Positions 48,031-61,200 of a stretch of 64,000 bases of DNA are shown here, in pieces. Made by a program: the position numbers and the translations under genes. Below the pieces are notes generated by a model. The model was not told the DNA's origin and did not search any database. It worked only from the letters and a program-made list of their open reading frames with translations. The stretch spans positions 7,605,199 through 7,669,198 of the forward strand of contig JACSVZ010000007.1 in NCBI GenBank assembly GCA_014706295.1, given 5' to 3'. The number at the start of each line of letters is the position of its first letter. The stretch's first letter is position 1. The stretch comes from Lycocorax pyrrhopterus obiensis. Lineage: Eukaryota; Chordata; Aves; Passeriformes; Paradisaeidae.

Positions 48031-51000
48031 ATGACTGCTTCAGCTTTCTCTTGGTAAAAAGCAATGAATTATCCCACAAGAAAGAATATGGGCCAGTAGG
48101 AAGTACTTGGTAGAGTAACTACATCACCTGATAGATCTTGAGAAAACAGCAATTCTCTTCTGAGTAGTTGTGTAATACTTCACATACTCAGAAGTCTCTC
48201 TGTCTGCAGAAAGATCCAAGGACATCAGTATATTCTTGCAGTCACAAAAACATATGTATAACAACCATGTAGAAGGTAAAATGGGATAAACTACAGGATT
48301 ACCTTGGAAGTTGTAACAAATTAGGGCCTAAAGACACAAGCCCTAACTTCTTTGTTTTCCCTCTAGAACTATGAAGGAAGTGTCAGGGCCTAAAGAATGT
48401 TGCTTAAGAGGTTTAAGTAAATTCCTGGTCAAATACTGAGCTTTGTTCATCTTCCTGTGGTCCTTTTCAAAAGAGGGCTCTAGAAAAAATTTTTTGGGAA
48501 GCACAGTAATGAACATGCAAGCAATAACAGAGTTGATCAATCATTTATGAAAAAAGTGTAGGGATAACATTCCCAAATGCCAATCCCTTAACATAATAAA
48601 TACACACCATTTTGAAACAGACAAGTAGATAACTGCCATACCCAATCCAGTGGGAAGACATGAATTATGACTGGCAGAAAGCAAGCAACCATGAAGTCAT
48701 TCAGCCAGTTTCCTTAAGAGGGGTATTTCTCAGTGAGAAATAGTAGTCTGCCTACCTGATGTGGTACAACCAGTGGATGAATTCAAGCTTCTTGAGAAAC
48801 AGCCTGAATGATTACATGAATGGAACTTTTCCTGCCTTTACATATCTGTTAAATGATGATTTTTACACTATATAAATTCTTTGTTGGGTATCTTCAGTTT
48901 AGCATCTTTAAGAATTATTAAGATTCACTGAACTTTATGCAGTCATGACACTGTATAATTATTTTCCCTTTTCCTCACTCACTGCCAGACATTCTGATTT
49001 TACATACATTAAAAAACTCAAGTAAACCAGAAGTGTATACAAACTTAAAGTGGTAAAGGGATTTTGTTCGACCTTCAGTACTTTGTGAATAAAACAAGTT
49101 AACTTGCCTAGGAAGAGGATGGGAATCCAATCACAATCTAGAACTGGGTTTGCTGGTGTATTCAAATTCTGAAGTTTTCTAGTAGAAAGCCTGATCAAGG
49201 CCCGCTTAAACCAACAAAGAGATCGCATCCTTTAGAAGCATTTTCGATCTGTTTCTTTATTCTCTGTGAAGAAAGAACAAGCCCATTCCTTAGTTTAAAA
49301 AAGAAAACACTGTCTCTAAGCAGAACAAAATAGAGCAGTCCTCTACATTTACCAGCAAGAATTAACTTGACAGAAAGACAGTAAAGATTTTACTAACAAA
49401 GCAATAAAATCAAACAAACTGTGATAGCAAGCTGCAAGAAGTAGCAGGGCTAGAAATCCTACAATCTTTCCCATAAGGTGCATATCTGCACTGTACAAGT
49501 ATATGGTCTGTAGCCTGTTTGAATTATGTAAAACTGATGGAGCTTTCTTTCAGAAAGAACCTCACAGGAACCCGATACAGAATCGGGGGCAAGATCATGC
49601 AAATAGACTTGAACTCTTTCCTGCTTATATTTCATAATTTAGCTGCAGTGTCAAACAGCAAACTGGACTTAAATAATATTCTTCTTATGAGGATTAAACA
49701 AATAAGTGTAATTAGTAAAACTATAATTATCAGAGCAATGTTCCCATTCTGGCAATAAAGAGGGAGTGCCTGTAGAATAAACTCTGGTTTCTTTCCTTCC
49801 AGGTTAACCAACCACTGAAAAAAAATGAAAAAACCATGAATAATTCAGAACTGTACTTGCTTTATGTAAAAAAGGGCCCTGCATGTAAATTCAAATGAAT
49901 CCCCCATTCACTGAAAAATTAACTCATTTACTTTCAGAATAGCAAATGCAGAAAATAATTTCCTTTTAGATGACTGCATTGTATGCCTGTTTTGCATCCT
50001 GTTGAACAAACAGTAAAGAATTAACTGGCATAAACATCTCAGCCCCTACTCTGAAGGTGTAAACAGCCCTGGCAAGAGCCTTCTCCATCTCTAATTTTGC
50101 TTTTTTTAAGTAAGCATTCTTGCATTGACAAGATTGTCAAAAATTAGACAGCACAACACACTAAACAATAGATGAGGATAATTAGATCACATTCCAATAC
50201 CACATTTTGTAACTCCAGTGAAAGGAAAGGAATAGAGTGCCAAAGTCTCTGATGCTTTTGTTGCTGAACCTAATTCTATAGTCATTTACTCACTTTCAAA
50301 ACAGCTACCAAAGCCAAAACGGAACAGCATTGCACATGATGAATCGTTGCCTTAGTTTTAAACTTGTCCTGCAGCACTGGGATGCACACAGGATCCAAGA
50401 TAGCAGATTCTAGCAGCAGAGAAAGCCAGAGACATTAGTTCAGTAATATTCTTACTTCCTTTGGTTGCAGTCCCTATGGTTTAATTTTTTCTTTACAGCA
50501 TTTGAAAATATCTGGATTTTGGACAAAACCTGAGTTTTCACAATCATTATTTTAATCCAGTTTGCAAGTAACTGTACTCACATGAACCTAGAGAGTCACT
50601 AAACATCTGAAGTAGTGTCTCAACTACAGAATTCCTTGATATAAAGTTTGTTGGCTAAGTCAGGTTGTAACAGCAACCAAGAGCACTCACAAAGTCTTTA
50701 TTTGTTGTTTAAAACCAAAGAGAAGCAAAACCATCTTTTGGCTTAAGATAGGGGCACCTGAAAGGAGGTCAAAGAATACCTTAATAAACAAAGGTTAAGG
50801 GCTCCCATCCACCTAATCTGCCCCCATGCAAAGTGTTGCAGGAAGGAAGGAATGACAGAGGATTCCAGCATGCCTGTATCAAGTGGCAGCTCCTTCAGGA
50901 AGGAGAGGCAGGCAGTCCACAATCCATTTCAGTGTCAGTGTTTTATCTGCATCACAGACTGCTTAGAAACTCTTCCATTACAGATAATGGAGAAATGGTG

Positions 51001-51390
51001 GCTGCCCAGGAAAGCCTCAGAAAGCTTCCTGTTGCAAACTGCCTGCAGCTGCCCCCTTGTGAATCCTCTGCTTCTCACTGTCAAAGGCTAATAGCCTCCA
51101 TCATTTGAGCTATACATAAAGTAGGGCAACCAAAAATTATTGGCACATTAACAGAGAGAAAGAGTTCTAAATGCCCTAAAATACAAAGGGGGAGTGGAGG
51201 AGAGATAAAAAAATATAACCCCCATTATCTTGTTTCTATCATTTTTCGTTGTACCTTGCTTAAAAGTCTTGTAGAGACACACATGGATATTTTTTTCCTA
51301 TCAACACACCAGGCAGTCTCCAGAGCATAAAGGGAGTTTTACTCCATTTCACCCATAGAGATAAACAAAAAGGCCATCTGCTTCTGGATT
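48031..51390. other. Unique AT-rich DNA, no gene
   Basis: No recognisable gene. At 51049-51062 the minus strand reads TCACAAGGGGGCAG, matching 12 of 14 positions of the CTCF core, a weak candidate site. Frames at 50833-51108 have no family features. Confidence 0.45.
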
Positions 51391-51526
51391 TGAGTCACTG
51401 AACTCTGGGAGCTGCAGTGAGTCATATGTTCCCTACATTTGCTGTGGGGCTGTCAGTAATGATTCCTGTCTGCCATTTTTCACTTTACCTCATGACTCAG
51501 TGGGATGAGCTGTGCTTAGCTCAGCA
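51391..51526. promoter_or_regulatory. AP-1 site cluster with imperfect MARE
   Basis: Three exact AP-1 sites (TGAGTCA at 51391-51397 and 51418-51424, TGACTCA at 51493-51499) occur within 110 bases. They are followed by TGCTTAGCTCAGCA (51513-51526), a partial match (11 of 14) to the long MARE and the core of a TGTGCT...AGCACA inverted repeat. A perfect splice-donor consensus (CAG|GTAAGT) follows at 51529/51530. Clustering of AP-1 sites suggests an inducible enhancer or promoter. Confidence 0.4.
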
Positions 51527-51816
51527 CAGGTAAGTACATATATATAGAGTAGGCGAGGGAAAGACATTACAATTTTTGCTTTTCCCCTCACTCCAATAGA
51601 AAGCATCCTTCCATTCACATGGCAGAACAGCATTAGACCTCCTGAATGAAGAGAGCCAGTTACTACAGGCACATCGACCAGCCCAAAGCAAATGAGAAAA
51701 TCCAATTTACAGGGACTCAATCAATTTATATACCCACCCTCAAGAAAGGTGCAGTACCTAATCTATACTCAGTTGTTTTCTTACATACTCCAAAGTATAA
51801 ATGACTTCATACTTAC

Positions 51817-51929
51817 CTTTAGGCATAAGTTCATGATTGTCTTGTGTCTTTTTAGCCTCATAACTGCTGGGGATGGTGGTAGTCACACCTTCACTGTAGC
51901 TCAGGGCCTTGCATGAGATCACTTGTTCA
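51817..51929 (-). other. Candidate coding exon, minus strand (113 bases)
   Basis: On the minus strand a good acceptor (CTGTTTATTTTCAG, before 51929) and a near-perfect donor (AAG|GTAAGTA, after 51817) enclose 113 bases. One frame is open for all 37 codons; it starts EQVISCKALSYSEG and ends NHELMPK, and the mix of polar residues is protein-like. The exon would begin with the third base of a codon and end with the first base of another. A possible upstream exon at 52143-52172 and a downstream acceptor at about 51,655 are phase-compatible. I do not recognise the protein. An open run of 37 codons between good sites is also reachable by chance. Confidence 0.28.
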
Positions 51930-52142
51930 CTGAAAATAAACAGCGTTACAGGGTTAAAATATGTGCTAGAAACATATTTTTATTTGCCCTGTACAGAAAG
52001 CCTCAGAAGCAGCACATGGACAATGCCCTGCAGAAGCCACAGCCATGGTTAGCTCTTCCAGCAGTTCAATATGCTGGCTTTGTCAGACTTCCCTTAGCCC
52101 CTAACTTTCTCATCTTGGATTGCCCAGACCAAAGTTTCTCAC

Positions 52143-52172
52143 CTCAAAGTATGTGCCCTGGGCATAAGTGTT
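52143..52172 (-). other. Candidate 30-base exon upstream of the 51.8-kb exon
   Basis: On the minus strand, the acceptor CTCCTTTTTTCTGCAG is excellent and the donor GAG|GTGAGAA is strong. The 30 bases between them are open in two frames. Read with one leading base, the last two bases (AG) would join the T that opens the 51.8-kb exon to give AGT, so the phases agree across a 213-base intron. One in three random pairs would also agree. Confidence 0.2.
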
Positions 52173-52420
52173 CTGCAGAAAAAAGGAGCTTCAGGTAGAT
52201 TTGCCTGGAGCCAGTTTTTGACCAAGGAAAAACATTTAACCAAGGCAAACTCTGAGTGATCAGCAGCAGACAATTATTCTGTGAGCTCCCACTCATGAAG
52301 CCAACTGGGTTTAACACTAGAGTAAGTTCCAGAGTGAGGGCTCACTGTTCACAACCTTTTCTTTTTTTAGACTGAGCATTTACTGTGGAACTCACACAAA
52401 ATGTCTCATCTGACCAATTT

Positions 52421-52439
52421 AAATAAATAAATAAATAAA
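52421..52439. repeat. (AAAT)n microsatellite
   Basis: Nearly five AAAT units without interruption. Confidence 0.9.
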
Positions 52440-54219
52440 GCATTATTTTTTCTCACTCTAACTCTGCTTGCTTTTAACCGAAAGAGTTGTGAAACTCCTG
52501 TATCAGAAAAGAAAACACCAGGGCAAAGTTAGAGAAACATAAGAAAAATGAGTTTAGTTACTGAAGGACAGAATTATATATTTCAGGAAAAGAAAGGGCC
52601 TTCTGGGTCATATAGCTCATATCCCTAGACAGCAGGGTGGTTGCTGCATGGTCTCTAATGCATTTTCATTGATTTTTCTCTTTTTTTAATACTCCAGAGA
52701 GACAGCATCTCATCACACCACCTATGATAAACTCCTCTTTGTCCACTTAATTTACTGCAGAGCTGGAAACCTTTTCTTTGTGTCTGCAAACTTTCCCTTC
52801 ATTTACTATGCTGCCTTTAAAATTATTTGAGTAAAGCTCCTTTCTCTTCTGGGCACTGGTTCATAAACTGAAAACCACAGTTTCTTAGTCACCCACAGTC
52901 AGCAATTAACCCAGTATAATGATGACACAACTCTTAGTAATAATGGTACAAGAAGTAAAAATAGAAGAGGTGTCATTAGCAGGTTCAAGTTATCTATTCA
53001 GGCACTAGGACACAAATTTTCCACCCTTAAGGTTTGATACTGTGTGACTTCTAGATGACCATGTGTTAAGTTGTTGTTGCATACAGACATAAATCAGATT
53101 TTACAATCCATCAGATTTTGAAATCAACTGTTACTAACAAATAAAAAAGCACAGAAAATGGTAATGTGCAGAAAGTCTAGAGTAGAGAGGAATGAAAAAG
53201 CATAGGAAAAGCAAATAGCACTAAATTATTCAAACTTACAATCAGACTATGTATTCATCATATCAGACTAAGCTTTCCTAACTTACAATATAAAAATCTT
53301 TGCCTCTAACTCCTGAGTCAGAAGATACTATCTCCAGACTTTGAAAAGTTTTCTGCCATTCCAGTAGCATAGTTCCCAAATAGAATTACAGGAATCTTTC
53401 AAGATTAAGAGTTACTGGACCCAGACCTCCAACATTATACATGATAATATAGACAGCAAATATGGATGGACTTTATTCAAAAGTCTCCAAGAATAGGAAA
53501 AAAAAAAACAAAACACAAAACCAAATCAACACACACACATTTGCTGGTGTGCACTTATTGTATTTCAGCATGCAAGTCATATTGGTTCTTTAATTGCCTA
53601 TTCACATGAGAAACTTTTACCCAGTTTTGAAAACACAGCCTACTTTTGTGTGCAGGCTTCAGGGAATAATGCAGTTGGCATGTTTGTAGCCCCCAGTGCA
53701 AAGTGCTCCTTCTCTGCTGACTGAAATTAATACCATAAACGTGGAACCATTACTTTTTCTTTGCTTCCTACATTATTCAAGCATCATAATTGAAACCTTA
53801 GAAAACCTGCTATTAGACTCAGACACAACAAATGATGACCCAAAATGGTTTTGAGACATAATACCCCAAAGGCAAGTATTCCACATAAAACCTCACAGTC
53901 CAAATTTCAGAATTAATTACTTTTGTCATTTGTGACAGGCATTATGAATCTGAATTAATTATATTAGGAATATCTGTAAACAGAGTAATGGCTTGAAGGA
54001 AGTAAATCTTTTTGATAGAATTTGCCATGCATTTTGGATGCTGAAACACAGGATGTGGTTGGGGAACAAAGCTAAATTTACCCAGAAAATTAACTGTATT
54101 AAAAGATTGGCTTGTAACAGACTGTCATGAGAACAGTGACCTTTCTGCCTGACAACAGTAGCACAAGCAACATCACTATCTTAATGAAACATATGACCAC
54201 CAGTACTCAAGGAATTAAT
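52440..54219. other. Unique AT-rich DNA, no gene
   Basis: No recognisable gene or interspersed repeat. A short A/CA-rich simple patch lies at 53498-53541. Confidence 0.5.
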
Positions 54220-54622
54220 TCCCTGCTTCCCGTGGGCAGGCAGGTGTTCAGCCATCTCCAGGAGGGCAGGGCCCCATCACACTTGGGTCTTGGGAGACAA
54301 ACACCATCACTCCAAATGTCCTCCCATCCTCCTTCATCTGCCACTTTATATACTGAGCATGATGTCCCATGGTCTGGAATCTCCCTGTGGCCAGTTGGGG
54401 TCACCTGTCCTGAATGTGTCTCCTCCCACCCTCCCAGGCAGCCCCAGCTCCCTCACCAGTGTGGCTTTACAAAAACCAGAGAGGGCCTTGGCTCTGTGCA
54501 AGCCCTGCTCAGCAATAACAGAAACACCTCTGTGTTATCGTCCCTGCATAAATCCAAAACACAGCCCCAGACCAGCCACCATGAACAAAATTAACTCTAC
54601 CCCACCCAAAACTAGCACCCCT
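54220..54622 (+). mobile_element. High-copy avian repeat, probably a solo retroviral LTR fragment
   Basis: The order of blocks matches a repeat very common in bird genomes: TTCCCTGCTTCCCGTGGGCAGG, GTGTTCAGCCATCTCCAGGA, GGGAGACAAACACCATCACTC, TTTATATACTGAGCATGATG, GGTCTGGAATCTCCCTGTGG, CAGTTGGGGTCACCTGTCCT, GGCCTTGGCTCTGTGCAAG, CTGTGTTATCG, AAATCCAAAACACAGCCCCA, ACCAGCCACCATGAACAAAA and TTAACTCTACCCCACCCAAA. I take it to be an endogenous-retrovirus-type LTR lacking clear ends and internal genes; the class is inferred from memory. The 155- and 143-codon frames over it are accidental. TTTATATA could be its TATA box. Confidence 0.55.
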
Positions 54623-55185
54623 ACCTTTTGCAACAATGATTGGACTGTTCTTGTATGTCAAAAAGTTCCTAGTGGATTGCTTATTTGTATTAAACAATGT
54701 ATTATCATTCAAAGTCAATGATTTTTTTTTAAGTTTTTAGATTTGGTATGTTAGAAAAACCTTGTGATTTTTTTTAGGCAGTTCACTCCCAATAAGAATA
54801 CATAGAGAACATTTCCAAGCCTGTTTTATTCTGCTCTGGAACACTTCAAGGATTTCATAAAGCATTTTAAAATCCTTTGTATACGAAAGTCAAGATTTTT
54901 TCACAGAAAATAAAAAAATCCACTCTGTATGCAAGGTCTTTTTGAAGGGAAGATGACAAGATGTAGTTACAGCATCGACACATAAACAAACCAGTCTAGA
55001 ATCCACCTTGAAATTCCCACAGGATGCATGTTGGCTGTATTTTTATGATTTGATGTGTAAGGACCAAATACATGTTTGGACAACATTTGGTCTTTTTTGC
55101 TCTTGAAAGATGAAATAGTACACCAAGCACAAACATATCTACATGTAAACCTCTAAGCCCTCCACATAGCTATGAAGAACTAGAG
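54623..55185. other. Unique AT-rich DNA
   Basis: No recognisable gene or repeat. Confidence 0.5.
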
Positions 55186-55230
55186 GAAAAAGGACAACCA
55201 GAGGGAAAAAGGACAACCAGAGGGAAAAAG
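55186..55230 (+). repeat. 19-bp tandem repeat, 2.3 copies
   Basis: GAAAAAGGACAACCAGAGG is repeated exactly at 55186-55204 and 55205-55223, and a partial third unit follows (GAAAAAG). Confidence 0.92.
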
Positions 55231-58200
55231 TGTGACTGAGCTTGCAAACAAATCTGGGAGTGAAAGATGCTAACAGAGTCAGCCTGCCTTCTCTCTCAGT
55301 CACTGAGGATGAAAATCAATGCTTATTCATCTGGTTTCTCTGTGCAGAAAGTATAAAACTACTCATCTCATGAATACACTTTTTATGAAGTAGCAAGCAT
55401 AGCAGCTGAGGAAACTGCAGAGAAGTACGCTGATTGTGTAAATTATAACAAGTCTTGCTTTGTGAACCTGGAAGCACCATAATGAAGTGTCTATCTCTCA
55501 AATCAGAAACCTTTTTCGAATGTTTTCTTCTCCAAAGATGAGCTATTAATCCCTGGCTGCTGTCAGAAAGATTCTCTCTGATTTGTTACAGTTTGCTTTT
55601 GCAATATTTTACAAGCAGCTACCTGTGACAGCCCATTGAGCAGCCTTATGCAGCAAGATTTTCAAGTATGAAAGATCAACTTCTGCTCTCTCAACAGCAG
55701 GAGTTAATTATCTTGGCTGTGCCTCAGTGACAAGAAATACATATGTAAAACAAAAAAATGTGTAAGATACATATAAATATACTTCAGTGTTGGCTGTTTG
55801 CCCTAGTAGCATCTTTCACAACTGCTAACCTTGTCTTCAAAACATGGAACAACGACTCAATCATGCAAATTATAATTCATATCCATTTGTATCCATATCA
55901 CAAGGAATTATCCATGGGCTGAAATGTCCATGTAAAGTCCAGACTTGTATTCCAAGGCATTGCTGCTGCTTCAGATTATAGCCATAGATGATCAATCTCA
56001 TCTATTGCATCCACCCTCAAATTAGGATTTGAACATTTTTTGTTTTCCAGAAAGGTTGAGGCCCCACCAGCTGCACCCAGCAGTCTACTGAACACTGCAT
56101 TAGTAAATATACACCTATTTACCTAATTATTTACAGCTATTTGTACACTATTAACTTGGCAGGGTTTGAGTAAATTAATGCTAAAGCACCCATCTTACAC
56201 CGCTATAGAGGAGAGTTTAGTGTCTCATGACCCATTCAGAGGAACACAAACCATGGTCACAGAGGTGGTGAGCACACCTGGGAGCAATGTTCAGTTAGCA
56301 AACCATCACACTGCACCATGAACTTTGGAAACAACAAACAAAAAAGGACACCAGAGCAGCTTATTTGCCAGTTCTCTAATGCTCCCCTGGTGTGAGTTTG
56401 CCATGGTTCCAAGCCATTTCTGTAAAACTGTTTGGATCAATACTGGTGTTGGCTGCTCTCGTTTGTGTTTTCATTTTGAGTAGTAAAGAAAGATCAGTGT
56501 TCTCCCAGCTCGTACTTTCACTGATTTCTTTCAGTGTGTGACCTTTATCCTTCCAATACAAGGGCACAGACAGTAGCAGAAATATTCAAAATCAGGTACT
56601 TAAACTATTTCCTTTCTCTGCTGCCTCAAGCAGCAAATTACCCTTGTTGATTAAATCAAACAGTTCAAATCATCTCCACATTAGATGAACACACACGTAT
56701 GAAGAGGTCATCAAGAAGGTGGCACCAAGCTCTTCAAAAGGATACACTGAACTTTGTTTTGTACACTTCATGTGCACTCAGTTTCACTATTTTATAGCCA
56801 AAATCAATAATTTATTTTCTTCTTCAAATATAAATATCTCAGAGTACCAGAGGGGGAAAAAAAATATGCATCATCAAAGTACGATTTAAGCAGACAAGAG
56901 GTATAGGTACCTATTGTATTACTTAATATTGTTTTTAATTGGCTTATGTAGTGTTCCTTCAGTTTCTCCTGGTTAGGACACAGACCAAAATGCAATAGCT
57001 CAAATTCTGAATTTTTCACTTCCTAATGAGTACTCTTTACTACTTAAATATCTTTACAAAATGTAAACATCTTCGATGGAATATATTCAGTCTCTGAATA
57101 CAGAGGTCTGGGTGAAAAAAAAATCTCTGAATCAGTAGAAGCTCAGTTGCATCTCTTCCAATGACACAGACAAGCAGGCTAATCAACCAACTAGTGGTAG
57201 ATTTATTACTGCTAAATAACCCCCCCCAACAATCATATTTTATTCTCTTACATACACTCTATCCTGTTACACCATTAAAGTTCATCAGGCTTAAAGCAGC
57301 TATGAGAAACAGTTCTTAAGACTTATGCATTGCACTAGGTCCTATAAATCCTTCTTAATTTCTAATTTCATTATCCTTGGGAGAGTTTATTTTTACAAAT
57401 TCCAAGAAGTATGGCCTTCTACCTGAAGAAAGTAGCCCATTTATCTCGATATATTACCCAGAGCTTAGATTTCAGATTTTTCATTGAGTTAAAAGGGGTT
57501 TGCAATGCTCTAGCCACCTTCAAGTTCCACAATTATTTTTTCAGTGCAGGGTTAGAAACCAGTCAGCCAGCAGGGAATAGATTCCAAACAGGCAGAAGCC
57601 TTTCACAGTCCAGAATTACATAATTCACTGTTGCTGTGGCTTCATGCCTCCTACTTCAGCAATATCTCCTCTCAGAAACAGACTTGTTGGTTAACTAGTC
57701 TTTGTTCTCATGACAAACTACAGACCTAATTTTTACTTTTAATTCTGAGCTAAACAGTACTATGCTTTACACAAATCTATTCTACCTTCAGCTTTTCAAT
57801 ACAATTATCATCTTGCTTATGTAGGCTGTTTACTTCTCTCTATTTATCCTCCAGTTTCTGCCAGTGGAATCTCTCATTTTTACATAGCTTTCAAGACTGT
57901 TTTTACTTCGTACAGTCTCTGACTGTCCATTTGTACTTCACCGATTTGCATATCCCCAAACACCCATTTTTGCAGGTCATAAAACATTATATGAGCTATA
58001 TTGGGAAATAAGTCCCTGAATTAAAAATGCATGAATTACTATCTTGCAAGGGCAAGCCATCAGTACTTCTTCCTTTCCAAAAACTTCTGCTACATTTTAA
58101 ACTCCAGTAATTAAAGCTGTGAGTATGAAAAATGCAATAGTAGTTACTAGAGGGACTAGGACTGAATTGCCCAGGCTGGTTTTAATCAATGTATTTATTA

Positions 58201-61200
58201 ATCTTCAGCACATAGTATCTTCTCCTATTGTGACAGGAGGGAAATCATTACTTTGTCAGTGCTACTTACCTGAGTTTTCCTTTACAAATAAACCACAAGT
58301 GCTTCCTCTTTCTGTGCTTAAAGCCTACTCAAATTCAGCAAACTATGTGGCTGTGAAATTTACTATACATTTTTTAATGTAATCATTAGCCTACAGAGAA
58401 ATCATGCAGGGTTTTTGGCTATTCTCACAGCATTAGTAGCCATCGCTTGCAGAACTAACTCTGCAAGATTCAATACAATATAAGAGCAAGATATTACTCT
58501 ATTGAACAATTATTTATTCTCGTCATAGATCAGGTATGCAGGCTACAGCTGCATTATTCTTTTAAATGTCAAGAGACTACGCTTGTTCAAGTTAAATTGA
58601 AAAAAAATTATTTCCTTAAACTTAGAAGACTTAGGGAATTCAGATACTAATGAGACCAACAAAACTGTTTAGAAAAAGAGACAGATGCTGATCACAAAGA
58701 AAACAGTCTAGGGAAGACTTTATTTTAAAGATCATGGGATAAAGTTAGTAGGATAATAAGCTTAATGATAATTCACGTTCACCCCATCCCACACAAGTTG
58801 AATACACAGATGCAACCATTATGGTAAATTGTGCAAGAGCATGACAATTATTTCCAGTTCAAAAGTCAGCAAAAGCTGTTGCTTCTAGGCCATACCTTCT
58901 GGTAATGCAAGAAATTGTGAGTCCCTGTTATTTTGTATGATAACTGCCATAAACAATTGTTTTCTAAAACAATATGCCAGTTTGTTTGCATGGGTGTAAC
59001 AAGATGTTCACTCTTGGAATTACAACATTTGATGGGCTGCACAAATACCATATTATTGAAGATGACAGATAAGGATCCTGGACAGGGATTAGAAATTTAT
59101 TATCCTGGGGCAGTGTTGCAACTGAGCTGTCAAAAGCTTTTTACATGCAGGAATGAACTGTCCCATTAAGACAAAACAATCCTTTCAGGGGATTTCACTG
59201 GGGACAGTTGAAGAAAAATCACTGCTCTTTGCTTACACGGTCATCCTCAGGTTGATCCAAAGACCCCTTCCCCCCCTCCCAAGAACTAAATCACTTTTGT
59301 AACCAAATCAGCTTGTCATTTGCTGACTTTATTACAGTAGCTTTTCATTTCCACTACCACCTAATGCTTCTGTTTATGCAAATATCTTCTCATCCTTTAA
59401 ATCCATCATCAAGCTACCTAGTAACCAAATAGTCTCACCATTTCGAAGGCTCATCTGTTCTGCATTTGCTGTACCCACTCTGTCTGTACTGTGGTTTGTT
59501 TTACAGCCAGCTCTGCACCACTCACCTCTTTCCCAGTGCACTGATATCCTCTGGCCGCAGTAGATCAGGAGCACAGATCTCAGGCTCTTTCCATATGGAA
59601 CTCTTTACCAAGGCCAACCATTCAAAAGATTTGAGACAAATTTGTGCAAGCACATTGAGCTCACTGAAGTCTGAGCTCTGCCTGGACAATAAGGACAATA
59701 ACCAAAATAAAAGATAAAAACTCAAGTGATTTCTTAACTTCTCCACCTCATACCCCAGACCACTTGAAAAATGGTTCAGCTATATAAAGACATGAGAACT
59801 GGCTGATAAAGATTCATTTGATAAAGATCATTTATTCAGGGCCTTAACATTGTCAGAATAGTTCACAATGACTAGTTCATTGCTTCAGAAAATTTCCTCT
59901 ACAATTTCAATCAGTTGCTCAATGATCAAGTTAAATGATGTGCAATAAATATGAGCTATAGTAGGAGAAACCTGCGGGTATAACTGTTCAAGAGATACTT
60001 TTTGCCTTCAAATAATTTTAAGAAAATTTCCTAATGTTTATGTGCTCTGTAATCAAATTATGTGACTCTCAAAGGGAATTACTTGTTAGTACATAAATTT
60101 AATAAAATTCTGTCCCCTTCTAATATGCCTACCATACAAGCAGACTACTGATTAGCCTGTTATATTTGGAATGACTTATATTGGTACTGCTTTTCAAACA
60201 TGCATCTCAGACTGGCTTATAGCACTTGATAAGCTCCCACAGTTCAAATCAACTTCAAATACAGGGATAAATTCTTCATCTCAGGATTGGTCTTTTTTGT
60301 TAACACAAAATTTCAGGAAATGTCAGCCAAAATTTTTCCTTTTTGCATAAAGGCAACTTGCACAAAACATTTTTTGTTCTGAGAGCCGAAGTACCTTCAG
60401 AAGTGAGATCTCACTTCATTCTCACTAAATAATCAGGGTAAAGTGAACCACAGTAATAAAAATAAATAAATAAATAAATAAATAAAATCAGCTTCAGTTT
60501 TTATCCAGTTTCTACAATCTTTTCCCAGTCTTGATTCTGTCTATATAGCCCCTGCCTGTATTTTGTAACAGCTCTGAGGCTATTCTGTGATTTATTCTGA
60601 CAATCATTATCCTTAATATAAAACAGCACAGGGAACACCATCCATGCTCACTCTGGAATCAGGTTTTTTTTGTAAATCTGTCCAAGTTCCATGTTTCATA
60701 ACAGCTTTCCACTTGAAAACATGACAGACAGCCATGACGGTTAAGAATCAATTTTGGCACAGTTGGAAAGCACCTCCAGTTTAACAGAAGAGTGAGCAGC
60801 ATTTATGCAACATTTCTCTCAAAAGACATCCAGTAACAATGGATGTTTATCTCTAACCCTTATGTGTCATTAATGTTCCCATCAAATTTAATGAGCCATG
60901 TTCCGTATTGAGCCACATGGATGCAAAAAAGAGCAACATCCCTCAAATCAGTTTTTGAAGGCACTAATTTAGTGACTGAATTAGCACAGGATACAGAACC
61001 CATTTCTGATTCTTCATAAGTAAGCAAATAAGAGATTCAGGATATTTTCAAAATATATCAAAATACATCAAAAAGTTACCTAGGTTGTTTTTATTATTTC
61101 TTAGGGCAATTCCATCATAATTGGTAGCTAAGCAGATTTCCATTTCTCATGACAGTCAGTTATATTGCAAACAGCATCATTATTGGCTCAGGAGAACTTA

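Noticed and set aside
54127..54721. Two overlapping plus frames of 155 and 143 codons.
   Set aside because: They lie largely over a high-copy avian repeat and do not resemble retroviral or host proteins.
57062..57081. Sequence very similar to mature miR-30 (TGTAAACATCTTCGATGGAA).
   Set aside because: No complementary arm (GGATGTTTGC-type) lies within 100 bases, so no hairpin precursor can form; judged a chance match.
58270..58330. Perfect minus-strand splice donor (CAG|GTAAGT) as part of an exon.
   Set aside because: The only possible acceptors upstream have poor pyrimidine tracts or include in-frame stops.
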